Source: Litchfieldella qijiaojingensis (GTDB lineage Bacteria > Pseudomonadota > Gammaproteobacteria > Pseudomonadales > Halomonadaceae). Taken from it: 41,275 bases of DNA. The notes beneath the pieces are model-generated. The model was not told where the DNA came from. It worked only from the letters and a program-made list of their open reading frames with translations, and made no database searches. Numbering within the stretch: the first letter of the stretch is position 1; every line of letters begins with the position of its first letter. Of this stretch, positions 1-6,829 are shown in pieces. The position numbers were made by a program, and so were the translations under genes. The stretch lies in the NCBI RefSeq assembly GCF_014651875.1, contig NZ_BMXS01000021.1, forward strand, positions 39,545 to 80,819, read 5' to 3'.

Positions 1-264
1 GGCGCAGTGATTGCCTGTCGTGCCGGAGTACCGGTACTGCCGGTGGCTCACAATGCCGGTGAACGCTGGCCAGGCCGCCACTGGGTCAAGAATCCTGGCA
101 GACTGACCCTGGTTGTTGGTGTGCCGATCGAAACTGCCGAACGTAGCCCGGAAGAGGTGCTGGCCGAGGCCGAGACCTGGATCGAGACCAAGCTTGCGGA
201 GATCTCCGAGATCCCACGCCCGACACGTGAGGCAGAACAGGCGACTGAGAAGCTACCGGGATGA
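1..264 (+). CDS. Lysophospholipid acyltransferase (PlsC-like), C-terminal part
   Basis: The open frame runs in from the left edge, so only the last 87 codons are present. The segment PVLPVAHNAGERWPG matches the fourth conserved block of 1-acylglycerol-3-phosphate acyltransferases, where a run of hydrophobic residues and a proline precede the substrate-facing region. The catalytic HX4D block would lie upstream of the window and cannot be checked. The family transfers an acyl group to lysophosphatidic acid or a similar lysolipid at the inner membrane. The gene converges on fabB and shares a hairpin terminator with it. The tail after about residue 70 is polar and poorly conserved. The family assignment is fairly safe; the exact substrate is not known. 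Confidence 0.75.
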   Translation, partial: GAVIACRAGVPVLPVAHNAGERWPGRHWVKNPGRLTLVVGVPIETAERSPEEVLAEAETWIETKLAEISEIPRPTREAEQATEKLPG

Positions 265-300
265 CTGCCGACGAGCATGACTCGTCGGTTGCAACGAAAA

Positions 301-324
301 ACGGCACCCTTTCGAGGGTGCCGT
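301..324. terminator. Bidirectional intrinsic terminator between the acyltransferase gene and fabB
   Basis: This is a perfect 10-bp stem (ACGGCACCCT / AGGGTGCCGT) closed by a TTCG tetraloop. On the minus strand it is followed by TTTTTCG, a good U-tract for fabB transcription. On the plus strand the tail TCTTCA is weaker. It can serve both convergent genes. Confidence 0.85.
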
Positions 325-349
325 TCTTCATGCTAAAGACGCTTTAGTA

Positions 350-1567
350 TTACTCGCTGAACTTCTCCAGCACCAAGCAGGCATTGGTGCCACCGAAGCC
401 GAAGCTGTTGGACAGCACGCGCTTGATGCCGGCCTTGTCACGCCGGTGTGTGACGATATCGAAGCCATCAGCTTGCTCGTCGAGCGTCTCGACATTGGCC
501 GAGGCGGCGATGAAATCGTGCTCCAGCATCAGTAGCGAATAGATGGCTTCCTGTACCCCCGTGGCGCCCAAGGAGTGTCCGGTCAACGACTTGGTGGAGC
601 TCATCGCTGGCGTCCGGTCACCGAACACCTCGCGAATTGCCTTGAGTTCGGCGACATCGCCTACTGGCGTGGAAGTGCCATGGGTATTGATGTAGTCGAT
701 ATCGCCGTCGACGGTGGCTAGGGCTTGCCGCATACAGCGTGAGGCCCCCTCGCCCGAGGGTGCGACCATGTCGTAACCATCAGAAGTGGAGCCATAGCCG
801 ACGACCTCGGCGTAGATCTTGGCGCCGCGGGCCTTGGCGTGTTCGAGTTCCTCGAGTACCACCATGCCACCACCACCGGCGATCACGAAGCCATCGCGTG
901 CCTTGTCATAGGGGCGCGAGGCTTTGTCGGGAGTATCGTTGTAGCTGGTGGACAGAGCCCCCATAGCGTCGAACAGGCAGGAAAGCGTCCAATGCTCTTC
1001 TTCGCCGCCACCGGCGAAGACCATATCTTGCTTGCCGAGCTGGATTTGTTCCACGGCACTACCGATACAGTGGGCCGAGGTGGCACAAGCCGAGGAAATC
1101 GAGTAGTTCACCCCCTTGATCTTGAACGGCGTAGCCAAACAGGCAGACACGGTACTGCCCATGGTTCGGGTCACGCGGTAGGGGCCAACTCGACGCAAGC
1201 CCTTCTCGCGCATTACATCGGCGGCTTCTACTTGGTTGGCGCTAGACGCACCTCCTGAGCCGGCAATCAGGCCGACACGCTCGTGAGAGACTTGATCGGG
1301 GGTCAGACCGGCATCCTTGACCGCCTGATCCATGCTGACATAGGCATAGGCAGCGGCATCCCCCATGAAGCGGCGCAGCTTGCGGTCGATCAGGGTGTCT
1401 AGGTCGATGTCGACCACGCCGGCCACCTGGCTACGGAAGCCGAGCTCGGCATAGTCATCCTTGAAGCGGATGCCGGAGCGCCCGGCCTTGAGCGCTTCGG
1501 AGACCTGGTGCTGGTCATTGCCGAGGCAGGATACGATGCCCAGGCCGGTGACTACCACTCGTCGCAT
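350..1567 (-). CDS. fabB: 3-oxoacyl-ACP synthase I (KAS I)
   Basis: This 405-residue beta-ketoacyl-ACP synthase condenses malonyl-ACP with acyl-ACP. With FabA it elongates the cis-3-decenoyl intermediate and so makes unsaturated fatty acids in the cytosol. The catalytic Cys161 lies in SSACATSAH. The two active-site histidines are His296 ([11 protein letters not shown]) and His331 ([10 protein letters not shown]), close to Cys163/His298/His333 of E. coli FabB. The glycine-rich end [11 protein letters not shown] is present. The ATG has a strong AGGAGG site six bases upstream. The gene starts 13 bases after the fabA stop, so the two form one transcript. This pairing and the sequence separate it from FabF. 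Confidence 0.97.
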   Translation of the reverse strand: MRRVVVTGLGIVSCLGNDQHQVSEALKAGRSGIRFKDDYAELGFRSQVAGVVDIDLDTLIDRKLRRFMGDAAAYAYVSMDQAVKDAGLTPDQVSHERVGLIAGSGGASSANQVEAADVMREKGLRRVGPYRVTRTMGSTVSACLATPFKIKGVNYSISSACATSAHCIGSAVEQIQLGKQDMVFAGGGEEEHWTLSCLFDAMGALSTSYNDTPDKASRPYDKARDGFVIAGGGGMVVLEELEHAKARGAKIYAEVVGYGSTSDGYDMVAPSGEGASRCMRQALATVDGDIDYINTHGTSTPVGDVAELKAIREVFGDRTPAMSSTKSLTGHSLGATGVQEAIYSLLMLEHDFIAASANVETLDEQADGFDIVTHRRDKAGIKRVLSNSFGFGGTNACLVLEKFSE

Positions 1568-1580
1568 GGGAGCCTCCTGG

Positions 1581-2096
1581 TCAGAAATTCGCTGTGGAGG
1601 TAAACAGGCCGACCCGCAGGTCGTTGGCCTGGTAGATCTCGCGCCCGTCGACGGCCACGGTGCCGTCGGCGATACCCAGAATCAAGCGCCGGGTAATGAT
1701 GCGCTTGACATGGATATGGTAGGTGACCTTCTCGGCGTCGGGCAGGATCTGGCCGGAAAACTTGACCTCCCCGCAGCCAAGCGCGCGACCGCGTCCCGGA
1801 TGACCGAGCCAGCCCAGATAGAAGCCGACCAGTTGCCACATGGCATCCAGGCCGAGGCAGCCGGGCATGACGGGATCGCCAGGAAAGTGACACTCGAAGA
1901 ACCACAGATCGGGTTTGATATCGAGTTCGGCGATCAGCTCGCCCTTCCCGTGGTCGCCGCCTTGCTCATGAATGCGGGTGATACGGTCGAGCATCAGCAT
2001 GTTGGGTGCCGGCAGTTGGGCGTTGCCAGGGCCGAAGAGTTCACCTTGGCTGCATGCCAGCAGTTCGTCACGGCTAAAGGAGTGTTGCTTGATCAC
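1581..2096 (-). CDS. fabA: 3-hydroxydecanoyl-ACP dehydratase/isomerase
   Basis: The protein has 171 residues, one fewer than E. coli FabA. It dehydrates 3-hydroxydecanoyl-ACP and isomerises trans-2- to cis-3-decenoyl-ACP, the step that commits carbon to unsaturated fatty acids. The active-site His70 and Asp84 sit in the block [20 protein letters not shown]. The conserved tail [14 protein letters not shown] is intact. The frame is open far upstream, but family similarity starts at a GTG (2094-2096) giving M-I-K-Q-H-S-F, with a modest GGAA site seven bases before it; the upstream extension is not FabA-like. It is the first gene of the fabA-fabB unit, so a GTG start may limit FabA translation. 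Confidence 0.96.
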   Translation of the reverse strand: MIKQHSFSRDELLACSQGELFGPGNAQLPAPNMLMLDRITRIHEQGGDHGKGELIAELDIKPDLWFFECHFPGDPVMPGCLGLDAMWQLVGFYLGWLGHPGRGRALGCGEVKFSGQILPDAEKVTYHIHVKRIITRRLILGIADGTVAVDGREIYQANDLRVGLFTSTANF

Positions 2097-2343
2097 TGAG
2101 TCGTTCCGAGAGTCGAAATTGTTGTGAACCGCGCCTGTCGCGGACTTGTGCATTCTACTGTCAGCTGGCCACGATTGCACGCAAGGGCTTGATTGACCAC
2201 CGATGATGGACAAGTCAATGTCCGAGAACGCATTGCTTGCGCATAACTCAAGCACCGGGGCATGATGCCGATAACTTTCTCGATGATGACATTGTGTGAA
2301 TTTATCAATCAACCGTAGACCGTGACCAAGCCGATGAAACCCT
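2097..2343. promoter_or_regulatory. Divergent control region between fabA and the GGDEF-EAL gene
   Basis: This 247-base gap separates two divergent genes. On the minus strand a TAGAAT hexamer (2152-2157) is the best -10 candidate for fabA, giving a leader of about 50 bases; no good -35 matches it at normal spacing. I cannot identify a FadR- or FabR-like palindrome with confidence. On the plus strand an in-frame TGA lies nine bases before the ATG of the GGDEF-EAL gene, so that start cannot be extended. Confidence 0.35.
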
Positions 2344-4173
2344 ATGTGGCCACCATTCTCCCTTAATCGTCCGCTGATCTGGGCGGGCCTTGCCGCACTG
2401 GCCGCCATTGGCTGGTTGCCTAGTGTGTGGTTGCGTCTTGTGGCGCTGGGTTTCGTGGGGGTTGGCCTGACGGATGCCTGGCGCCAGATGCAACATGAAC
2501 ATCGCCGTCGCCGGTTGTCGGAAGAGGCCCTGAAACTGTCTTCCGACGGTGTGGTGATCAGCGATGCCCGCAACCGTATCGTGGCCGTCAATCCCGCTTT
2601 CACTCAGATCACCGGCTATACCCTGGAAGAGGTCAAGGGGCAGGATCCCTCTGTGCTGTCGGCGGGCCGTCATGACAAGGCATTCTACGAGCGCTATTGG
2701 CAGACCCTGCAGGCCACGGGTCACTGGGAAGGCGAAATCTGGAATCAGCGCAAGCATGGCGATCAATTTCCGGAGTGGTTGCGTGTGCAGGCCTGCCCCG
2801 ACAGCAAGGGGCATCTGAGCCATTACGTGGGACTGTTCACCGATATTTCCCGGCACAAGGCACGTGAGCAGGATTTGCGGCGTATCGGCTTCGAGGACCC
2901 TTTGACCGGACTGCCCAACCGGCGCCGATTGCATGACTTGATGACTTCGCGTCTCCGTCACTTGCGAGCCGGGGAAGGATTGGATATGGCCTTGATCGAT
3001 ATCGACTCCTTCAAAGCCATCAACGATGCCATGGGCGTCGACTGCGGCGATCGGCTGCTGGCGCGCTTCGGTCAACGACTCGCCGGCCATGTCGCTGGAG
3101 GGGTAGTAGGGCGCTTGGGCGGTGACGAGTTCATGGTGATTCGCACCACTACCTTCGATGACCACGACAAATGGGTGAGCGGACTGCGCGATCATCTCAG
3201 CGAGCCCTTCGAGCTGGATGGCCACTCGTTGCGTCTTGGCTTGACCATCGGCAGTTGCCGGGCCCCAGAGGATGGCAATGATTCCGGGGTGCTTTTCCAG
3301 CGCTTGGAGTCGGCGCTCTATAGTGCCAAGCGGCACGGCCGTAACCATGATCAACGTTTTCGGCCCTCGCTGGATGTAGCCGGCGATCGCCAACTCGCCT
3401 TGGTCAACGACCTGCGCACGGCCTTGGCCAAAGGCACGCAACTCGAATTGCATTACCAGACCCAGCATGCCTTGAGGGATGGCGCCTTGGTGGGGATGGA
3501 GGCATTGCTGCGCTGGCGCCATCCCGTACATGGGATGATCTCGCCCGGCGATTTCATTCCGCTTGCCGAACGGCATGGTTTGATGTCGTCGTTGGGCAAC
3601 TGGGTGGTCGAACGAGCGATCGCCCAGTTGGCGAATTGGCGCTTGGCCGGTGTGGCCGAGGTACCGGTGTGGGTCAACATTTCCGCTCTGCAGTTGATTC
3701 AAGGGGATCTGGAGTCGCGCTTGGCGGCCAGTCTGGCTCAGTATCGGCTTCCAGCCCGCTTACTCGGGCTGGAGTTGACAGAGTCGGTATTGCTCGATGA
3801 ACGAGCCGGCGATATATACCCGCGGCTCGAGGCCCTCCGGGCGTTGGGCCATCAGATTGCCATCGATGATTTCGGTACCGGCTACTCCTCGTTGAGTTAT
3901 CTCAAACGGCTGCCGGTCGACAAGCTGAAACTCGACCGCGCCTTCGTGCGTGCACTGCCGGAAGATAGCGCCGATGCGGCTATTGTCGGCGCGGTACTGG
4001 CCATGGCGCGTGGTTTGTCACTGGAGGTGATTGCCGAAGGTGTGGAAACGCCGGCTCAGCGCGACTTTCTGCTTAGCAATGGTTGCCCACTGGTACAAGG
4101 CTTCTTGTTCTCGCGCCCGGTGCCAGCCACCGAACTCGAGCCTCGTCTGCTGAACGAGCTGCAGCCGATCTGA
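2344..4173 (+). CDS. Membrane-anchored PAS-GGDEF-EAL cyclic-di-GMP signalling protein
   Basis: This 609-residue protein has a hydrophobic N-terminus (residues about 10-43, one or two membrane spans). A PAS domain follows (about 57-175, ending in the typical [15 protein letters not shown] linker), then a GGDEF domain (about 180-340) and an EAL domain (about 355-605). The cyclase motif is intact (GGDEF, 259-263). The phosphodiesterase motifs are intact as well: EALLRW (386-391), [10 protein letters not shown] (508-517) and EVIAEGVET (561-569). No RxxD inhibitory site precedes the GGDEF. Both activities are therefore possible; many such hybrids act mainly as phosphodiesterases. It would tune cyclic-di-GMP, hence motility and biofilm, from the inner membrane. 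The PAS ligand is unknown. It stands alone, divergent from fabA. Confidence 0.9.
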   Translation: MWPPFSLNRPLIWAGLAALAAIGWLPSVWLRLVALGFVGVGLTDAWRQMQHEHRRRRLSEEALKLSSDGVVISDARNRIVAVNPAFTQITGYTLEEVKGQDPSVLSAGRHDKAFYERYWQTLQATGHWEGEIWNQRKHGDQFPEWLRVQACPDSKGHLSHYVGLFTDISRHKAREQDLRRIGFEDPLTGLPNRRRLHDLMTSRLRHLRAGEGLDMALIDIDSFKAINDAMGVDCGDRLLARFGQRLAGHVAGGVVGRLGGDEFMVIRTTTFDDHDKWVSGLRDHLSEPFELDGHSLRLGLTIGSCRAPEDGNDSGVLFQRLESALYSAKRHGRNHDQRFRPSLDVAGDRQLALVNDLRTALAKGTQLELHYQTQHALRDGALVGMEALLRWRHPVHGMISPGDFIPLAERHGLMSSLGNWVVERAIAQLANWRLAGVAEVPVWVNISALQLIQGDLESRLAASLAQYRLPARLLGLELTESVLLDERAGDIYPRLEALRALGHQIAIDDFGTGYSSLSYLKRLPVDKLKLDRAFVRALPEDSADAAIVGAVLAMARGLSLEVIAEGVETPAQRDFLLSNGCPLVQGFLFSRPVPATELEPRLLNELQPI

Positions 4174-4237
4174 GCTCGTCGCCTTTGGAATGGCTCGAGG
4201 GGCCAGTGGCATCCTTTTGCTCCTTGCCGTTCAGCGC

Positions 4238-5155
4238 TCAGCCCTTGACAAGAGAGGCAAGCCCGGCGATCGCCTGTGGGGGATCATCGCCGAGTATCAC
4301 GACCCGACTGTCTTGCAGTTCGCTCTGGCGAATACGTGCCACGGGGCCGCATAGCCCCACGGGGACATCGAGCTGTTCGGCCAGGCGAGGTAGCTGGCGC
4401 CGGATCAGGTCGGTCCGTTCGGCCTGTCCACTACACAGCAGCAGGGCAGAGGCCTTGAAGCGCTCTACGGCCAGTGGCAGTTCGCTGAAGGGCAGCGGGG
4501 CATCGAAGAGGTGCACTTGGTAACCGTGTTGGGAAGCAGCCAGGGCGACCAGCAAGTCCCATAGCGTTCCCTGGTCTTCCGGAAGTCGGCTGATCAATAC
4601 CACGGAGCCGCGACTCGTCAGGTTGGCATGGTAGAGCCGGATTCCGATCCGGGTGCGCAGAAAGGCCTCCAGGGTACGGCGTTGCAGTGTGGCGCCGAGC
4701 TGGTCGTGCCAGCGTTCCTCGAGTTCGTCGACCACTGGCTTGAATAGCTCGCGCAGGCAGGTGTCGACCGGATACAGCGCCATGCACTGGTTGAACAGGG
4801 CATCCAAGCGCAACAGGTCCAGTGACTCCACGGCAGCGATGAGATGCTGGCGCTGGCTGGGCCAGTCGCCGGCAACAGGGTCCGGGGTTTCAACGACGCG
4901 GGGCTGGTCGAGCAGTTCGCGCACCTGGCTAACGGGGACCCCCCGGTTCAGCCATTGCAAGATGCGTTCGATACGCTCGATGTCATCGCGAGCATAAAGG
5001 CGATGCCCCTTGGGGGTCCGCTGCGGGCGAATCAAGCCATAACGGCGCTCCCAGGCACGCAACGTCACCGGATTGACGCCGGTCAGCCGCGAGACCTCGC
5101 GTATCGGATAGAGTGGTGCATCGGCCGGGTGAATCGCCTTGTCTCTCATGCGCAC
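4238..5155 (-). CDS. MerR-family regulator with degenerate B12-binding region (LitR/CarH-like)
   Basis: The 305-residue protein starts with a MerR DNA-binding head (about 15-85: YPIREVSRLTGVNPVTLRAW, then RRYGLIRPQRTPKGHRLY). A helical bundle and a Rossmann-like domain (about 180-300) follow, in the layout of LitR/CarH light-dependent repressors. The residues that hold adenosylcobalamin in CarH are absent: after Trp149 the expected Glu-His pair is Arg-Arg (159-160), and the axial histidine position is Gln195 (EDQGTLWD). It fits the cobalamin-independent 'class II LitR' type described in Pseudomonas, which works with a separate light sensor. A GTG (5155) with AGAGG five bases upstream and an ATG (5149) are both possible starts. 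Targets may be itself, cbiX and the TIGR01777 gene, by neighbourhood only. Confidence 0.85.
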   Translation of the reverse strand: MRMRDKAIHPADAPLYPIREVSRLTGVNPVTLRAWERRYGLIRPQRTPKGHRLYARDDIERIERILQWLNRGVPVSQVRELLDQPRVVETPDPVAGDWPSQRQHLIAAVESLDLLRLDALFNQCMALYPVDTCLRELFKPVVDELEERWHDQLGATLQRRTLEAFLRTRIGIRLYHANLTSRGSVVLISRLPEDQGTLWDLLVALAASQHGYQVHLFDAPLPFSELPLAVERFKASALLLCSGQAERTDLIRRQLPRLAEQLDVPVGLCGPVARIRQSELQDSRVVILGDDPPQAIAGLASLVKG

Positions 5156-5253
5156 AACTACCTCTTGACGTTGCTATGGGAAGTTGTAGGAGGGGCGGTG
5201 ACCAGCCGAGTCTTGTCGCGGGGCGTGGGGCTGCTATCAAGATCAGGCAACAT

Positions 5254-5281
5254 CTTGTACAAGGAAAGCGCTTTGTACCAT
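5254..5281 (-). promoter_or_regulatory. Candidate operator upstream of the MerR/LitR-like gene
   Basis: A perfect 10-bp palindrome CTTGTACAAG (5254-5263) is followed 18 bases on by a second TTGTAC (5273-5278). Together they also form TACAA-N10-TTGTA. Read on the minus strand, the first TTGTAC could act as a -35, with TGATAG 17 bases later. The position 100-130 bases before the regulator's start suits autoregulation. No binding data are available; the link to the MerR protein is inference. Confidence 0.45.
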
Positions 5282-5312
5282 GTATGGCGGCAAGGTATTT
5301 CCTGTGGATGCG

Positions 5313-5684
5313 TCATGATTGGGCCGCGCGTTCATTGATGATACCGGCCAGGGCGTCGACGAAGGCCGGGTGCTCACCCACCGGCGCCAGAAGCGTCAGC
5401 CGGATGGTTGGGTGGGCCTGGTGCAGGGTCTCGACTTGGCCGGGGACGTCCTCGCGCAGGTGACGCCCGGCGGCGAAGAACAGCGGCAGGATATCGGCGT
5501 GTGTGATGCCCTGCGAGCACAGTTCGGTGACGGTGACTTCCAAGGAAGGCTCGCAGAGTTCCATGTAAGCGAGACGCAGTGGGGTCGGCGAGCGTTGTGC
5601 AAGAGACGCCGCCAGGCGGTCGAAGGGAGCGCGCCAATTCGGATCGCGTGAGCCGTGAGCAAGCAGTATCAGGGCATGGGACAT
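5313..5684 (-). CDS. cbiX: Small sirohydrochlorin chelatase of the CbiX type
   Basis: This 123-residue protein is a single-domain chelatase of the CbiX/SirB family. It inserts cobalt (or iron) into sirohydrochlorin on the way to cobalamin or siroheme. The N-terminal metal-site motif is LLAHGSRDP with His10. A second histidine, His75, lies in FFAAGRHLREDVP, as expected for this fold. The length matches the short CbiX form, which works as a dimer, rather than the two-domain SirB. The ATG at 5684 has GGAGGT upstream; an in-frame extension to 5732 lacks family similarity. It lies upstream of and in the same direction as the LitR-like gene, and divergent from the TIGR01777 gene. Whether the metal in vivo is Co or Fe cannot be read from the sequence. 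Confidence 0.88.
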   Translation of the reverse strand: MSHALILLAHGSRDPNWRAPFDRLAASLAQRSPTPLRLAYMELCEPSLEVTVTELCSQGITHADILPLFFAAGRHLREDVPGQVETLHQAHPTIRLTLLAPVGEHPAFVDALAGIINERAAQS

Positions 5685-5912
5685 GATGCGATCACCTCCG
5701 TTGGTGAAATCCGGCACCGAGGATGGTGGCATATGGGGTCATGATTGCCGACGGTAGTCAGTTTGGGCGCCGGCATTGGCCGTCGTCTAGACTACCAGAA
5801 GCGTATAAACGCTGTATAACTCATTGCGAGGCCTGGCTCACTAGCTGTCAACGCCTTCGCGCGTATATGGTGAGCCGGTGAGGCAGTGGGTCACCGGTGA
5901 GTGGAGGGAACC
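5685..5912. promoter_or_regulatory. Divergent region with repeated GTATA elements (cbiX / TIGR01777 gene)
   Basis: This 228-base gap controls two divergent genes. It holds GCGTATAAACGC (5801-5812, with GCGT/ACGC arms), then CTGTATAAC (5812-5820), and a further GCGTATATGG near 5862. These are -10-like on either strand, but no paired -35 is convincing. The repeated GTATA(A/T) could be a shared regulator site, perhaps for the nearby MerR protein; that is a guess. Confidence 0.35.
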
Positions 5913-6809
5913 ATGCGCATCTTGATCACGGGAGGCACCGGGTTTGTCGGGCGTCGGTTGTGCGAGCGCCTGGCCGAGGCGGGACACGCGCTGCTGGTGG
6001 TCTCCCGCGACCCGGCCAAGGCGCAGCGCGTCTTGCCTGCCGGCACCGATATCGAAAGCTCGGTGCTGGCGTTCACCGATCGTGCGCCCGAGGCGATCGT
6101 CAACTTGGCGGGAGAGGCGATTGCCGAGCGACGCTGGAGTAATGAGCAGAAGCGCCGACTGATCGACTCCCGGGTCGCCATCACCCGCGATCTGGTGATG
6201 CTATGCCAGCATCTCGAGAACACTCCAGCGGTGATGATATCGGGCTCTGCCATGGGCTATTACGGCGATCAAGGAGATCGCGAAGTCACCGAAGACACCC
6301 CCCCTCACGACGAGTTCGCGCACCGGCTTTGCGAGAGTTGGGAGCAAGCAGCGCGGGAGGCCGAGGCGTTCGGGGTGCGGGTGGCACTGGTCCGGATTGG
6401 CCTGGTGCTGGAACGGGGGGGTGGCACTCTGGCTAGAATGCTGCCCCCTTTCAAACTGGGCCTGGGCGGACGCTTTGGCAGTGGCCGCCAGTTCATGCCC
6501 TGGGTACATCGTGAAGACCTGGTGCGGATCATCGAGTTCCTGCTCGAACGTGACGCTCTGCAAGGCCCCTTCAATGGCTCGGCCCCGCATCCGGTGACGA
6601 ACACCGAATTCGCGCGTACCCTGGCGCGGCACTTGCGGCGCCCGGCACTGTTGCCGGTGCCGGCCTTGGCGCTCAAGCTTGGCTTCGGCGAAATGTCGCG
6701 ACTGTTGTTGACCGGGGCGGACATGCGCCCGGCACGCCTTCAGGCGGCCGGGTTCGAATTCCGCTATCCGACGCTGGACGAGGCGTTGACGGCGATTCTG
6801 AAGCAATAG
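5913..6809 (+). CDS. TIGR01777 family NAD(P)-binding epimerase (YfcH-like)
   Basis: The 298-residue protein belongs to the extended short-chain dehydrogenase superfamily. The nucleotide-binding turn GGTGFVGR is at residues 7-14. Other family blocks are NLAGEAIAERRW, SGSAMGYYGDQG, the conserved E-D-FAHRLCESWEQAA stretch, and the tail DMRPARLQAAGFEFRYPTLDEAL. The reaction of this family is not established in most bacteria; sugar-nucleotide epimerase activity is only predicted. The ATG at 5913 has GGAGGG seven bases before it, which decides against a GTG twelve bases upstream. In Pseudomonas, relatives sit in light- or LitR-linked clusters, which fits the neighbouring LitR-like gene. It converges on rapA, 20 bases away. 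Confidence 0.85.
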   Translation: MRILITGGTGFVGRRLCERLAEAGHALLVVSRDPAKAQRVLPAGTDIESSVLAFTDRAPEAIVNLAGEAIAERRWSNEQKRRLIDSRVAITRDLVMLCQHLENTPAVMISGSAMGYYGDQGDREVTEDTPPHDEFAHRLCESWEQAAREAEAFGVRVALVRIGLVLERGGGTLARMLPPFKLGLGGRFGSGRQFMPWVHREDLVRIIEFLLERDALQGPFNGSAPHPVTNTEFARTLARHLRRPALLPVPALALKLGFGEMSRLLLTGADMRPARLQAAGFEFRYPTLDEALTAILKQ

Positions 6810-6829
6810 CATCGCGAGATGTGGGCAAT

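Noticed and set aside
2097-2603. N-terminal extension of fabA to 2603
   Set aside because: The frame is open, but FabA similarity begins at the GTG 2094-2096 and the extension would overlap the divergent GGDEF-EAL gene.
2305-3702. 465-codon open frame on the minus strand
   Set aside because: It lies fully opposite the GGDEF-EAL gene and has the composition of an antisense shadow of a GC-rich gene (many Gln, His, Ala). No family resemblance.
4238-5155. B12-dependent photoreceptor of the CarH type
   Set aside because: The axial histidine and the Glu-His pair that cover adenosylcobalamin are replaced, so light sensing through B12 is not supported.
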